A stretch of 15,729 bases of DNA from Streptomyces roseochromogenus subsp. oscitans DS 12.976 (GTDB lineage: Bacteria; Actinomycetota; Actinomycetes; Streptomycetales; Streptomycetaceae). Position numbers and translations under genes: made by a program. Positions 1-7,953 of this stretch are shown one piece after another (position 1 is the stretch's first letter; each line of letters starts with the position of its first letter). The stretch lies in assembly GCF_000497445.1 (NCBI RefSeq), contig NZ_CM002285.1:911081-926809 (forward strand), in the 5' to 3' direction. The notes below the pieces were generated by a model. The model was given only the letters and a program-made list of their open reading frames with translations. It did no database searches and was not told where the DNA came from.

Positions 1-809
1 AGCTGCGGGCGGTCACCGCGATCCGGGGCGGACGGACCCTCCTGGACGGGGTCGACCTGACCGTCCCGGGCGGCACCACCCTGGCGGTCGTCGGCCGTTC
101 CGGCGCAGGCAAGTCCCTGCTCGCACAGCTCGCCGGCCGGCTCACCGACCCCGACGCGGGCGAGGTCCTCCTCGACGGCGTCCGGCTGCGCGACCTCACC
201 CACGCCGAACTGCGCCGCGCCGTGGCCTATGCCTTCGAGCGGCCCGCCCTGCCGGGCACGACCATCGAGGACACCATCGCCTTCGGGCACACGGCCGCCA
301 CACCGGCCGCCGTCCGCGCCGCCGCCCGGCGCGCCCACGCCGACGACTTCGTACGGCGCCTCCCCGCCGGCTACGCCACCCGCACCGCCGCCGCGCCCCG
401 CTCCGGCGGCGAGTCCCAGCGCCTCGGCCTCGCCCGCGCCTTCGCCCACGGCGGCCGGCTGCTGATCCTCGACGACGCCCTGTCCAGCCTCGACACGGTC
501 ACGGAACACCGGATCACCGAGACCCTGCTGGCCGCCGACCCGGACCGCACCCGACTGCTGATCGCCCACCGCGCGACGACCGCGGCCCGCGCGGACCGGG
601 TCGCCTGGCTGGACGCCGGCCGGGTCAGGGCGGTCGGCACACACCGGGAACTGTGGCGGGAGCCGGAGTACCGGGCGGTGTTCGGGGGTGACGCCGACGG
701 CAGGCAGGAGCAGCAGATGGACGTAGGTGACGGGCGACGACGAACGCCGGACGACGACCGGAGCGGAGCGGCACGGGGAGACATGTACCCGACCGGGAGC
801 GGGAGTTGA
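1..809 (+). CDS. ramA: SapB-type ABC exporter half-transporter, C-terminal part (RamA-like, 5' truncated)
   Basis: The reading frame is open from base 3 and ends at TGA 807-809, so only the last 268 residues are present: the nucleotide-binding domain plus a short tail. Counting from base 3, I see a Walker A motif GRSGAGKS with Lys37, a signature RSGGES at 133-138, a Walker B ILDD with Asp157-Asp158, a D-loop SSLD, and an H-loop IAHR. The usual catalytic Glu after Walker B is Asp here, which is typical of the degenerate site of heterodimeric exporters. The tail is charged and low in complexity. The next gene starts within a few bases, so the two half-transporters are an operon and probably a heterodimer. 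Assignment to RamA (AmfB in S. griseus) rests on gene order with a second half-transporter and a convergent RamR-like regulator. The family exports the lanthipeptide SapB. Membrane domain and start lie outside the window. Confidence 0.8.
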   Translation, partial: LRAVTAIRGGRTLLDGVDLTVPGGTTLAVVGRSGAGKSLLAQLAGRLTDPDAGEVLLDGVRLRDLTHAELRRAVAYAFERPALPGTTIEDTIAFGHTAATPAAVRAAARRAHADDFVRRLPAGYATRTAAAPRSGGESQRLGLARAFAHGGRLLILDDALSSLDTVTEHRITETLLAADPDRTRLLIAHRATTAARADRVAWLDAGRVRAVGTHRELWREPEYRAVFGGDADGRQEQQMDVGDGRRRTPDDDRSGAARGDMYPTGSGS

Positions 810-814
810 CGGGC

Positions 815-2536
815 GTGCGCGGCTCGGGAATCCGTGCGCGCCAGGCCTGCCGGTTTCTGCGGGCGCGGTGGCGGGTTCTGGTCCGGCTCGGCGCGTGGTC
901 CGTGCTGGAGGCGGGACAGACGTTCGTCGTCGGATACGCCCTCGCACGAGCCCTGGACGCCGGGTTCCTGGCCGGGAACGCGCGGACCGGACTGCTGTGG
1001 CTGGGGGCCGCGGGGCTCGCCGTGTGTGCCGGGGCGTACGGGACCGGGCGGGTGTACGTCGTGGTCGCCGCGCTGGTCGAACCGGCCCGGGACCGGCTGG
1101 TGACGGCGGTGGTCGCGCGCGGGGTGCGGGAGGCGGACGCGGGGGCGCTGTCCGGGCTGACCCAGCAGGTGGAGATCGCCCGGGACACGCTCGCCGGGGT
1201 GGTGATGGTGACCCGTTCGTTCCTGTTCACCGCCGCCGGCGCCCTGATCGGCCTGTGCTCACTGGCGCCGCTGCTGCTCACGGTCGTCCTGCCCCCGCTG
1301 CTCGCCGGGGTGGCCCTGTTCGCCGCGACGCTCAGGCCGCTGGCCCACCGGCAGGAGGCGTTCCTCACCGCCGACGAGGCGCTGGCCCAGGAACTGGGCG
1401 AGGTGCTCCCGGGTCTGCGGGACATCACCGCGTCCGGCGCCGAGAAGCGCGCGGCCGACGCCGTCGGCCGACGGACCGACGCGGAACTACGAGCCGCCCG
1501 CACCCTGGCCCACTGGAGCGCGGCCCGCGTGGCCGCGCTGGCGGTAGGCGGCGAACTACCGGCGGTCCTGCTCCTCCTCACCGCTCCCTGGCTGCTGGCC
1601 CACGACGTCACCCCGGGCGCCCTCGTCGGCGCCCTCGCCTACGTCACCCAGTCCCTGCTCCCGGCCCTGAACAACCTCATCCACGGCCTGGGCACCAGCG
1701 GCTCCCGCCTGACGGTGGTTCTCAACCGGCTCCTGGTCCAACCCCCTGAGGGGCGCGACCAGCCACGACAGACCGGCACCCGCCGTACGACCGCAGTCCC
1801 CCCTTCCTCATGCGCGCACGACGCACTCTCCGTAACGTCCGTCACCTTCGCCTACGGCCCCACCAGCGACCCCGTCCTCAAGGACCTCGACCTCACCCTC
1901 CCAGCAGGCGCGCACCTGGCCGTCGTAGGCCCGAGCGGCATCGGCAAGTCGACACTCACCAGCCTCATCACCGGCCTCCTCACCCCACAGCAAGGCACCA
2001 TCCACGTGTACGACCGCCCCGTCCCGGCGCCGCAGGCAACCGTGCTGATTCCGCAGGAGGCCTACGTCCACACCGGCACCCTGGCCGAGAACCTGACCCT
2101 CTTCCGCAACGACCCCCTGCCGGAGCCCGAGTTGCTGGCAGCCGCCGACGCGGTCGGCCTGACCCCTCTGCTGACAAGGCTGGGCGGCCCCGACGCACCG
2201 GTGGATCCGGCGGAACTCTCCGCAGGGGAGCGGCAGTTGATCGCTCTGACCCGCGCCTACCTCTCCCCCGCCCCGCTGGCCCTGCTCGACGAGGCGACCT
2301 GCCATCTCGACCCGGAGGCCGAGGCACGCGCCGAGCGGGCGTTCGCGGCGCGTCCGGGCGGCACGCTGATCGTCGTAGCGCACCGGATCAGTTCCGCCCG
2401 CCGAGCCCACCGGATCCTCGTCATGGACGGCGCGCGCACCACCTGCGGCACCCACGACGAGCTGCTGCGGGCCTCGGCCCTGTACCGCGACCTGACCGGC
2501 CGCTGGACGCCCCGCCCGGCACCACTGTCCCGCTAG
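815..2536 (+). CDS. ramB: SapB-type ABC exporter half-transporter, permease fused to ATPase (RamB-like)
   Basis: This is a 573-residue ABC exporter half-transporter with an N-terminal membrane domain (about 1-310) and a C-terminal ATPase (about 340-565). From the GTG at 815 the ATPase has Walker A GPSGIGKST (Lys378), signature LSAGE (468-472), Walker B LLDE (Asp492, Glu493) and H-loop His523. Start choice: GTG 815 has GGGAG nine bases upstream. TTG 806, overlapping the previous stop as TTGA, also has GGAG at good spacing and would add three residues. The signature departs from LSGGQ at two places, while the catalytic Glu is kept, the mirror image of the upstream partner. Together they would make one good and one poor ATP site. 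The gene ends 12 bp from the stop of a convergent LuxR-type regulator, the arrangement I associate with ramCSAB-ramR. Family is certain; the SapB role is inferred from context. Confidence 0.85.
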   Translation: MRGSGIRARQACRFLRARWRVLVRLGAWSVLEAGQTFVVGYALARALDAGFLAGNARTGLLWLGAAGLAVCAGAYGTGRVYVVVAALVEPARDRLVTAVVARGVREADAGALSGLTQQVEIARDTLAGVVMVTRSFLFTAAGALIGLCSLAPLLLTVVLPPLLAGVALFAATLRPLAHRQEAFLTADEALAQELGEVLPGLRDITASGAEKRAADAVGRRTDAELRAARTLAHWSAARVAALAVGGELPAVLLLLTAPWLLAHDVTPGALVGALAYVTQSLLPALNNLIHGLGTSGSRLTVVLNRLLVQPPEGRDQPRQTGTRRTTAVPPSSCAHDALSVTSVTFAYGPTSDPVLKDLDLTLPAGAHLAVVGPSGIGKSTLTSLITGLLTPQQGTIHVYDRPVPAPQATVLIPQEAYVHTGTLAENLTLFRNDPLPEPELLAAADAVGLTPLLTRLGGPDAPVDPAELSAGERQLIALTRAYLSPAPLALLDEATCHLDPEAEARAERAFAARPGGTLIVVAHRISSARRAHRILVMDGARTTCGTHDELLRASALYRDLTGRWTPRPAPLSR

Positions 2537-2548
2537 GCACAACCCCCT

Positions 2549-3157
2549 CTACACCCATCCCTCGCCCCGCGATATGCGAATCGCATCGACGCGGTTCCGC
2601 GCGCCGGTCTTGCGGGTGATCGACGCCATGTAGTTGCGGACGGTGCCGTAGGACAGGTGCAGGCTGCCGGCGATCTCCGCGATGGACGCGCCCGCGGCGG
2701 CCAGGGACAGCACGCTCAGCTCACGTCTGGTGAGCGGCATCTGGGCCGCCTTGAGGAACCCGAAGCCCAGCGAATCATCGACGAAACGTTCCCTCCGGGC
2801 GACGGACCGGATGGCGCGCACCAGCCGGTCCGGCGAGCCGGCCTTGTCGACGAAGCCGAGCGCGCCCGCCTCGGCGGCCCGCTTCAGCAGGCCCGGCCGG
2901 TTCGCCTGGGCCAGCACCACGAGCGCCGGCGGCCTGCCGCCGGTCCCGGGCGGACACAGATCGCCGAGCGGCGGCACCCCTTGGCCGTCGGCACAGTCGA
3001 GGTCCGCCGCGCACACGTCCGGACCGAACGACCGCACCCGGGCGGCGGCACCCCGCCACGGCGTGTCGTCCACATCCAGTGGCTGCTCCCCCCGCAGCCA
3101 CTCCGCCAGAACCGATCGCACCAGACACGCGTCGTGCACCAGAAGCACCCGGATCAT
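2549..3157 (-). CDS. ramR: RamR-like response regulator with LuxR-type HTH
   Basis: The product has 202 residues: an N-terminal receiver domain (about 1-120) and a C-terminal LuxR/FixJ-type helix-turn-helix (about 142-200), with the motifs LTRREL and GTVRNY and a terminal GEGW typical of the DesR/NarL group. In the receiver, Asp52 aligns with the phosphoacceptor and Lys105 (FVDKAG) is kept. The first acidic pocket is reduced to His8-Asp9, and the switch Thr/Ser is Ala83. Such changes suggest weak or no conventional phosphorylation. I chose the ATG at 3157, which begins MIRVLLVHD as response regulators do, with a G-rich GAGGGG stretch about 9 bases upstream; an in-frame extension of 10 residues has no better site. 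In Streptomyces, RamR activates the ram (SapB) operon, and the convergent position after two SapB-type transporters supports this call. No histidine kinase gene is adjacent. Confidence 0.8.
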   Translation of the reverse strand: MIRVLLVHDACLVRSVLAEWLRGEQPLDVDDTPWRGAAARVRSFGPDVCAADLDCADGQGVPPLGDLCPPGTGGRPPALVVLAQANRPGLLKRAAEAGALGFVDKAGSPDRLVRAIRSVARRERFVDDSLGFGFLKAAQMPLTRRELSVLSLAAAGASIAEIAGSLHLSYGTVRNYMASITRKTGARNRVDAIRISRGEGWV

Positions 3158-3539
3158 GCTCCGCCCCCCTCGGTTGGTCGTTCCCACACCCGTTCCTCGC
3201 CGTCGCCCCTGCCATCGCGGTCCGCGCCTTTCTCACCCCTCGCGGCCCGTCACGTTCCGCACCGTGTCTCCGGTGCGAAAAGCGCGTGCCCATTCTTGGG
3301 TGCCGATACCGTCTACGGGCGCGGAGATCCGGCCATCAGGGTGCGCGGGGGCGCACGCGAGGCGCTCGTACGCCGCCCGCGCCTCCGTTGCCCCGGCATG
3401 CGTGCGGGCGGGCGGGGTACGGAAGGCGACCCGCCAGGACGGGCCGTGTGCCCGGGCCGGGCGGCCGCTCGCCGTGCGCGGCGCGCTCCCGCGAGGGAAT
3501 CTTGTCCCCAGGACGCGCGACACGGAGGAGGTGGTCGCC
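3158..3539. other. Divergent intergenic region, 382 bp, no gene supported
   Basis: This gap separates the divergent RamR-like and PP2C genes and should contain both promoters. I see no convincing -35/-10 pair on either strand. A short GTGCGC/GCGCAC hairpin lies near 3341-3356. An open frame runs through the gap into the phosphatase, but it lacks any conserved domain and looks like high-GC read-through upstream of the real start. Confidence 0.5.
3524..3531 (+). promoter_or_regulatory. Ribosome binding site that fixes the PP2C start
   Basis: GGAGGAGG lies eight bases before GTG 3540. It overlaps the other in-frame GTG at 3531, which can therefore be ruled out, and it shortens the open frame by 286 codons relative to its farthest upstream ATG. 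Confidence 0.75.
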
Positions 3540-5678
3540 GTGTCCGACGGCCCGGGGCCGGCACCGGCGGCCGACAGGGCGTCCGCCGCCCTGCCGGTGC
3601 TGTCGGTTGCGCTGGTCTCGATGATGCAGGAGGTGCGGGCGCACTCGGGCGCGGTGTATCTGCTCAGACCCGAGGAGCGGGTCCTGGAGATGACGGTGCA
3701 CGCGGGTATGCCCCGGGCGTTCGCGGCACCGTGGGAGCGGGTGGGGCTGAGCGCGCCGATCCCGGTGGCCGACGCGGCGCGCGAGCGGCGGCTGGTGTGG
3801 GTGGGCGGCGAGGAGGCGATGGCCCGCCGCTATCCGCGTATCGCGGTGGTGCTGCCGTACCCGTTCGCGCTGGCCGCGCTGCCCGTGGCGACGGAGCGGC
3901 AGGTGTACGGCGCGGTCTTCGTGACCTGGCCCGGCGCGCATCCGCCGGAGCTGTCCGACGGGGAGCGCGACCAGTTGTGGGCGGCCTGCGACCGGCTGGC
4001 GCTGCGGCTTGAACGGGCCGCGCAGGAGGACCGGCCGCTCGCCCTCGACACGGCCGAGGTGGTGGCGACCCCGGTGGCGGGCGTGGCCGACACGCTGGGC
4101 TCGGTGGAGGCGGCGCGGATGGTGTCCCGGCTGCCGTACGGGCTGGTGTCGATGGATCTGCACGGCCGGATCGCGTTCGTCAACGCGGCCGCCGCCGAGC
4201 TGCTCGGCCGGCCGGCCGGGGAGCTGCTCGGCACGCTGCCCTGGGTGTCGGTGCCCTGGCTGAACGACCCGATGTACGAGGACCGTTACCGGGGAGCGCT
4301 GCTCAGCCAGCAGGTGACGTCGTTCGTGGCGCTGCGCCCGCCGAGCGAGTGGCTGTCGTTCCGGATGTATCCGAGCACGACCGGGCTGAGCATGCGGATC
4401 ACCCGGGCGCGGGCGGTGGCGGAGATCGCGCGCGGGGCGCCGCAGGCCGGCGCGTCCCCGTCCCGGCTGGTGACGATCTCGCAGGTGCTGGGCCTCGCGG
4501 CCGCGCTGACCGAGGCGGCCGGGGTGCAGGACGTGGTGCAGCTGGTCTGGGACGAGGTGGCCGCGGCGGTCGGCAGCCAGGCGATGGTGATCCTCGGCAC
4601 GCAGGGCGGTCGGCTGCACGTGCTGGGGCATCGCGGGTACCCGGATCCGCACACCGTGGAGCGGTTCCACGGGCTTCCGCTGAGCGAGCGGACGCCGGGC
4701 ACCCATGCGCTGAACAGCGGGGTGCCGGCGTTCTTCGACTCCCAGGAGGAGCTGGAGCGGCTGTATCCGGGGCGGCACGCGACCCCGGACGGCTTCGCGG
4801 CCTGGGCGTATCTGCCGCTGATCGCGTCCGGGCGGCCGGTGGGCACCTGTGTGCTGGCCTACGCCGAGCCGCATATGTTCCCGGCCGACGAGCGGGCGGT
4901 ACTGACGTCCCTGGGCGGGCTGATCGCGCAGGCTCTGGAGCGGGCCCAGCTCTACGACGCCAAGCACCGGCTCGCACACGGCCTCCAGCAGGCCCTGCTG
5001 CCGAACTCGCTGGCCCCGCCGCCCGGCATCGAGGCGGCCGCCCGCTATCTGCCGGCCACCCATGGCATGGACATCGGCGGCGACTTCTACGACCTGGTGC
5101 CGAGCCTGCCGCTGACGGCGGCCGTGATCGGGGACGTCCAGGGGCACAACGTGACCGCGGCGGGTCTGATGGGGCAGATCCGCACCGGCGTCCGGGCGTA
5201 CACCACGGTCGGGCAGGCCCCGCACGAGGTCATGAGCAGCACCAACCGGCTGCTCATCGACCTCGGCACGGAGCTGTTCGCCAGTTGTCTGTATCTGCGG
5301 CTGGACCCGGCGCGCGGGCAGGCCGTCATGGCGCGGGCGGGGCATCCGCCGCCGCTGCTGAGACGGCCGGACGGACGGGTCCGGGTGCTGGACCTGGCGG
5401 GCGGCCCGCTGCTCGGGATCGACACGGCCGCGGTGTATCCGACGACCGAGGTGTCCCTCACGCCCGGATCGGTGCTCGTCCTGTACACCGACGGTCTGGT
5501 GGAGGCCCCGGGCATCGACATCGAGGATTCACTGGTGGGCCTCGGCGGGCTGCTGTCGGAGATCGGCGATCAGCCGCTGGACCAGCTCGCGGACGAGCTG
5601 GTCCAGCACAGCGCGGCGGCCCGGGACCGGATGGACGACGTGGCGGTACTGCTGCTGCGCGCATGCGACCGCACCTGA
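3540..5678 (+). CDS. GAF-PAS-GAF-PP2C (SpoIIE-type) serine phosphatase
   Basis: This 712-residue protein should be cytosolic, since no membrane segment is visible. Domains in order: a first GAF-like domain (about 15-160), a PAS domain (about 188-290, with GLVSMDLHGRIAFVN and AAELLGRPAGELLG), a second GAF domain (about 314-465), a short linker helix, and a SpoIIE-type PP2C phosphatase (about 476-710). Metal-binding motifs are GGDFYD (513-518, Asp515), GDVQG (Asp532) and the final MDDV (Asp699-Asp700); YTDGLVEA is also present. Proteins of this layout are abundant in Streptomyces, where PP2C domains dephosphorylate anti-sigma-factor antagonists and sensory domains set activity. No anti-sigma kinase domain is fused to it and none is encoded nearby, so partner and signal are unknown. 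It appears to be a single-gene unit: a 382-bp gap lies before it and a hairpin terminator starts 3 bp after its stop. Confidence 0.9.
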   Translation: MSDGPGPAPAADRASAALPVLSVALVSMMQEVRAHSGAVYLLRPEERVLEMTVHAGMPRAFAAPWERVGLSAPIPVADAARERRLVWVGGEEAMARRYPRIAVVLPYPFALAALPVATERQVYGAVFVTWPGAHPPELSDGERDQLWAACDRLALRLERAAQEDRPLALDTAEVVATPVAGVADTLGSVEAARMVSRLPYGLVSMDLHGRIAFVNAAAAELLGRPAGELLGTLPWVSVPWLNDPMYEDRYRGALLSQQVTSFVALRPPSEWLSFRMYPSTTGLSMRITRARAVAEIARGAPQAGASPSRLVTISQVLGLAAALTEAAGVQDVVQLVWDEVAAAVGSQAMVILGTQGGRLHVLGHRGYPDPHTVERFHGLPLSERTPGTHALNSGVPAFFDSQEELERLYPGRHATPDGFAAWAYLPLIASGRPVGTCVLAYAEPHMFPADERAVLTSLGGLIAQALERAQLYDAKHRLAHGLQQALLPNSLAPPPGIEAAARYLPATHGMDIGGDFYDLVPSLPLTAAVIGDVQGHNVTAAGLMGQIRTGVRAYTTVGQAPHEVMSSTNRLLIDLGTELFASCLYLRLDPARGQAVMARAGHPPPLLRRPDGRVRVLDLAGGPLLGIDTAAVYPTTEVSLTPGSVLVLYTDGLVEAPGIDIEDSLVGLGGLLSEIGDQPLDQLADELVQHSAAARDRMDDVAVLLLRACDRT

Positions 5679-5680
5679 GG

Positions 5681-5712
5681 CGGTCCGGCCCTCCCGCCGG
5701 AAGGCCGGACCG
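5681..5712 (+). terminator. Hairpin terminator after the phosphatase gene
   Basis: A perfect 10-bp stem, CGGTCCGGCC pairing with GGCCGGACCG, encloses a 12-base loop and begins two bases after the stop codon. A short TTCCCC follows rather than a long T-run, as is common for actinomycete terminators. Confidence 0.75.
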
Positions 5713-5828
5713 TTCCCCGTCAGCCGGAACCGCGGGTGAGGCCGACGGAGAGATGGGGAGCGACCAGCCACGACGGCGCCGCAGACGAAAGGCGGCCTGA
5801 TCGCTGATCGCGGGCCCCACCCATGGCC

Positions 5829-5850
5829 GCACTCCGAGCCAGCGGAGCGC
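5829..5850 (-). terminator. Hairpin terminator after the serine protease gene
   Basis: In the minus-strand transcript, GCGCUCCG pairs with CGGAGUGC over 8 bp, including one G-U pair, around a 6-base loop. It starts seven bases beyond the protease stop. There is no U-tract. With the plus-strand hairpin at 5681-5712 it would insulate two convergent genes. Confidence 0.5.
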
Positions 5851-5857
5851 TCAGCGC

Positions 5858-7297
5858 TCAGCTCGTGCTGGTCAGAGACGACCCGTTGTTCGCGGAGCCG
5901 GCGCCGGACGGGTCGCTCCCGCTGCCGGACTGGTCGCCGGAGCCGGAGCCGGTGCCGGACGGATCGGTGGCCGAGTCGGACGGGGCGGCGGAACCCGACT
6001 GGTCGCCCGCGCCGCCGATCTGCTCGCCGCCTGCGCCGGACGGGTCGCTGGCCGAGGCCGACGGGGCGGCGGAACCCGACTGGTCGCCCCCGCCGCTGCC
6101 CGCGTTGCCGCCGTTACCGCCGTTACCGCCGTTACCGCCGTTACCAAGGGTCGCGCCCGTGGCCTGCAGGGCGGCGGTGACCGGCTGGAAGAAGGTCTCG
6201 CCGCCACTGGTGCAGTCGCCGCTGCCGCCGGAGGTGAGGCCGACGGCGCTGCCGTCCTGGGTGAACAGGGAGCCGCCGCTGTCGCCGGCCTCGGCGCAGA
6301 CGTTGGTCTGGATGAGGCCGTTGACGGTGTCGGTGCCGCCCGGGACGGTCTCGCTCGCGAAGTTCACAGTGGCGTCGAGGCCGGTGACCTGGCCGTTGTG
6401 CAGCCCGGTGGTCGAGCCCATGCGGAACACGGTCTCGCCGACGGTGGCGTCGGCGGCCTTGGTGATCTGCACGGTCTGGCCGTTGCCGGCGTTGACCTCG
6501 CTGGGCGCCTGGGTGGTCTTGTCGTTGTACTTGACGAGCGAGAAGTCGTTGCCGGGGAACTTGGCCTGGTCCACGGTGGCGATGGGCTGCCCGTTCTGCG
6601 AGTCGGACCAGTCCTTGGCGGCGACTCCGCAGTGACCGGCCGTCAGAAAGGCGGGGCTGCCGTCGGAGGCGGTGACGTTGAACCCGAGGGAGCAGCGCAC
6701 GCCGCCCTGCTGGGTCTGGGAGAAGATGGCGTCGCCGCCGGAGACGAAGGTCTTGAAGGTGCCGGCGGACTTCGTCAGCGTCGCCATGCCGGAGCCGAGG
6801 CCCTGCACGGTCGACTGCAGTCTGTCCCACTTGGCGCCGGTGACGGTGGAGTCGGCGGTGACGAGGACCTTGTCGGTGCGCGGGTCCACGGCCCACGAGG
6901 TGCCGGGGATCGTCGCCTTGGTCTTCAGCGTGCCGGCGGCGGCCTTGAGCTCCCGGATGCTGTTCTTCACCTGGCGCACGACCGCGCCCGCGTTCTTCAC
7001 CTGGGCGATCGCGTTGTTGTCGCCGCTGACCGCGTTGACAACCAGTTGCTGCTTGCCGCTGTCGTAGTACGACCCGGCGAAGGCGTCACCGAGGATCTTC
7101 TGGACCTGCGCGGCGAGGCCGGACGCCTGGCCGGCCTTCAGGGTCTTCGCGGTGTCGCCGGCCGCCGACGCCGCGTTCTGATCGTTCTTGTCCTGCGAGG
7201 CGTTGGCGTTCGGCAGCAGGAGGGCCGCCGCTCCGAGCGCCGCGACACCGCCCACCGCTATCGCGGCTTTGCGCTTGGGCATTCGCTTGTGACTCAA
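5858..7297 (-). CDS. Secreted S1 family serine protease (streptogrisin/alpha-lytic type) with low-complexity C-terminal tail
   Basis: The product has 479 residues. TTG 7297 is the chosen start because AGGAGG lies nine bases upstream; the in-frame ATG five codons later is 24 bases from it. A signal peptide follows (basic SHKRMPKRK, hydrophobic 11-28, ANA at 31-33, likely cleavage after Ala33), then a prodomain (about 34-186) and a chymotrypsin-fold mature domain from about Gly187. The catalytic triad is His222 (TAGHC), Asp251 (NDFSLV) and Ser340 (GDSGGS). Cysteines in the VRCSLG, TAGHC, NVCAE and GDCTSG contexts can form the two usual disulfides. From Asn386 a 94-residue tail of Gly, Asn, Ser, Asp, Pro and Ala begins with GGN repeats. 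No LPXTG signal or carbohydrate-binding module follows, although related enzymes often end in one. It should be secreted as a zymogen with the prodomain acting as a folding aid. It is convergent with the phosphatase and divergent from a thioesterase. Confidence 0.92.
   Translation of the reverse strand: MSHKRMPKRKAAIAVGGVAALGAAALLLPNANASQDKNDQNAASAAGDTAKTLKAGQASGLAAQVQKILGDAFAGSYYDSGKQQLVVNAVSGDNNAIAQVKNAGAVVRQVKNSIRELKAAAGTLKTKATIPGTSWAVDPRTDKVLVTADSTVTGAKWDRLQSTVQGLGSGMATLTKSAGTFKTFVSGGDAIFSQTQQGGVRCSLGFNVTASDGSPAFLTAGHCGVAAKDWSDSQNGQPIATVDQAKFPGNDFSLVKYNDKTTQAPSEVNAGNGQTVQITKAADATVGETVFRMGSTTGLHNGQVTGLDATVNFASETVPGGTDTVNGLIQTNVCAEAGDSGGSLFTQDGSAVGLTSGGSGDCTSGGETFFQPVTAALQATGATLGNGGNGGNGGNGGNAGSGGGDQSGSAAPSASASDPSGAGGEQIGGAGDQSGSAAPSDSATDPSGTGSGSGDQSGSGSDPSGAGSANNGSSLTSTS
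5954..6092 (-). repeat. 27-codon imperfect duplication in the protease tail
   Basis: Two copies of about 58 bp (5954-6011 and 6035-6092), offset by 81 bp, share long identical runs including GGAACCCGACTGGTCGCCC. Both encode the GDQSGSAAPS unit followed by an Asp-Pro-Ser-Gly turn. The offset is exactly 27 codons, so the frame is kept and the tail has grown by in-frame duplication. Confidence 0.8.
6110..6145 (-). repeat. 9-bp tandem repeat, four perfect copies, coding GGN
   Basis: GCCGTTACC on the plus strand is repeated four times without a mismatch, giving Gly-Gly-Asn units at the junction of the mature protease domain and the tail. Gain or loss of one unit keeps the frame, so linker length may vary between strains. 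Confidence 0.9.
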
Positions 7298-7481
7298 ACT
7301 TCTCGACCTCCTGGGACGGGGGGTCTGCCACTGACGGGCAGCTCGTATCGGGGCGCCTGGATGGCCGTACGTACGCACCCGCCGCGCGGTGTGTTCAATT
7401 CCGTTTCCCAACGGCCGTGCCGGGCGGGCGAATCGGCCACGCCGCGCGTGTCGCGCGGGGCGGCCGGGAACAATCGCCCAT
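7298..7481. promoter_or_regulatory. Divergent promoter region of protease and thioesterase
   Basis: This 184-bp gap must drive two divergent genes. On the minus strand AGGAGG (7307-7312) is the protease ribosome binding site. A TTGAAC (7393-7398, minus strand) followed about 17-19 bases later by a GTACGTAC palindrome could be a -35/-10 region, but the match is weak. The plus-strand promoter is not recognisable. Confidence 0.35.
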
Positions 7482-7895
7482 ATGATGATGACCCCCGTGG
7501 AAGCCGACAAGATCCTCATCGCACACTTCGCGCCCTGGGTGCTCGATCTCGGGCTGACCGTCGAGGCGGTGGGCGAGGACCGGGCCGTGCTGCGTCTGCC
7601 CTGGTCGGAGCGGCTGGCCCGGGAGGGCGGTGGGTTGTCGGGGCAGGCGCTGATGGCGGCCGCCGACACGGCGACGGTGATCGCGGTGTCCGCCGCGCGC
7701 GGCGGCTTCGTGCCGATGACGACGGTTCAGCAGTCGACGTCGTTCCAGCGGGCAGTGACCGGTTCGGATGTCCGGATCGAAGCGGTCCTGACGAAGCTGG
7801 GCCGGCGGATGGCGTTCGCGGACATCACGCTGAGCGACGCCGGCTCGGGGGCGCTCGCGGCCCGGGCGAGCACGGTGTACGCGATTCTGGGCTGA
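7482..7895 (+). CDS. PaaI-like hotdog-fold thioesterase family protein
   Basis: The protein has 137 residues, close to the usual size of a single hotdog domain. The core runs from a beta-rich N-terminus (GLTVEAVGEDRAVLRLPW) through the central helix region GLSGQALMAAADTATVIAV to C-terminal strands ending in STVYAILG. Asp62 occupies the position of the conserved acidic residue on the central helix. The His-Gly-Gly motif seen before it in many PaaI enzymes is Leu-Ser-Gly-Gln here, so activity may differ. Members of the family hydrolyse acyl-CoA or acyl-carrier thioesters, usually as dimers of dimers in the cytosol; the substrate cannot be read from the sequence. Start is the first of three near-consecutive ATG codons, with a weak GGGAA 11 bases upstream. 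It stands alone: divergent from the protease and 455 bp before the peptide gene. Confidence 0.8.
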   Translation: MMMTPVEADKILIAHFAPWVLDLGLTVEAVGEDRAVLRLPWSERLAREGGGLSGQALMAAADTATVIAVSAARGGFVPMTTVQQSTSFQRAVTGSDVRIEAVLTKLGRRMAFADITLSDAGSGALAARASTVYAILG

Positions 7896-7953
7896 CACGA
7901 TCCGCTACCGATCAGTTACGGTCCGTTCCGAGCGAGATGCGGAATCCCTCCTT

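Noticed and set aside
3230..3320. Candidate SigB/SigE-type promoters (GTTCCG, TTGGGTGCC) before the phosphatase
   Set aside because: Each matches a consensus only in part and without a partner element at correct spacing.
2682..3539. Upstream extension of the phosphatase frame
   Set aside because: It runs antisense through the RamR-like gene, has low-complexity Ser/Arg/Pro composition, and a strong GGAGGAGG site marks the start at 3540.
6110..6145. Possible CRISPR-like or regulatory repeat array
   Set aside because: The four 9-bp units have no spacers and are in frame as Gly-Gly-Asn codons of the protease, so this is a coding microsatellite.
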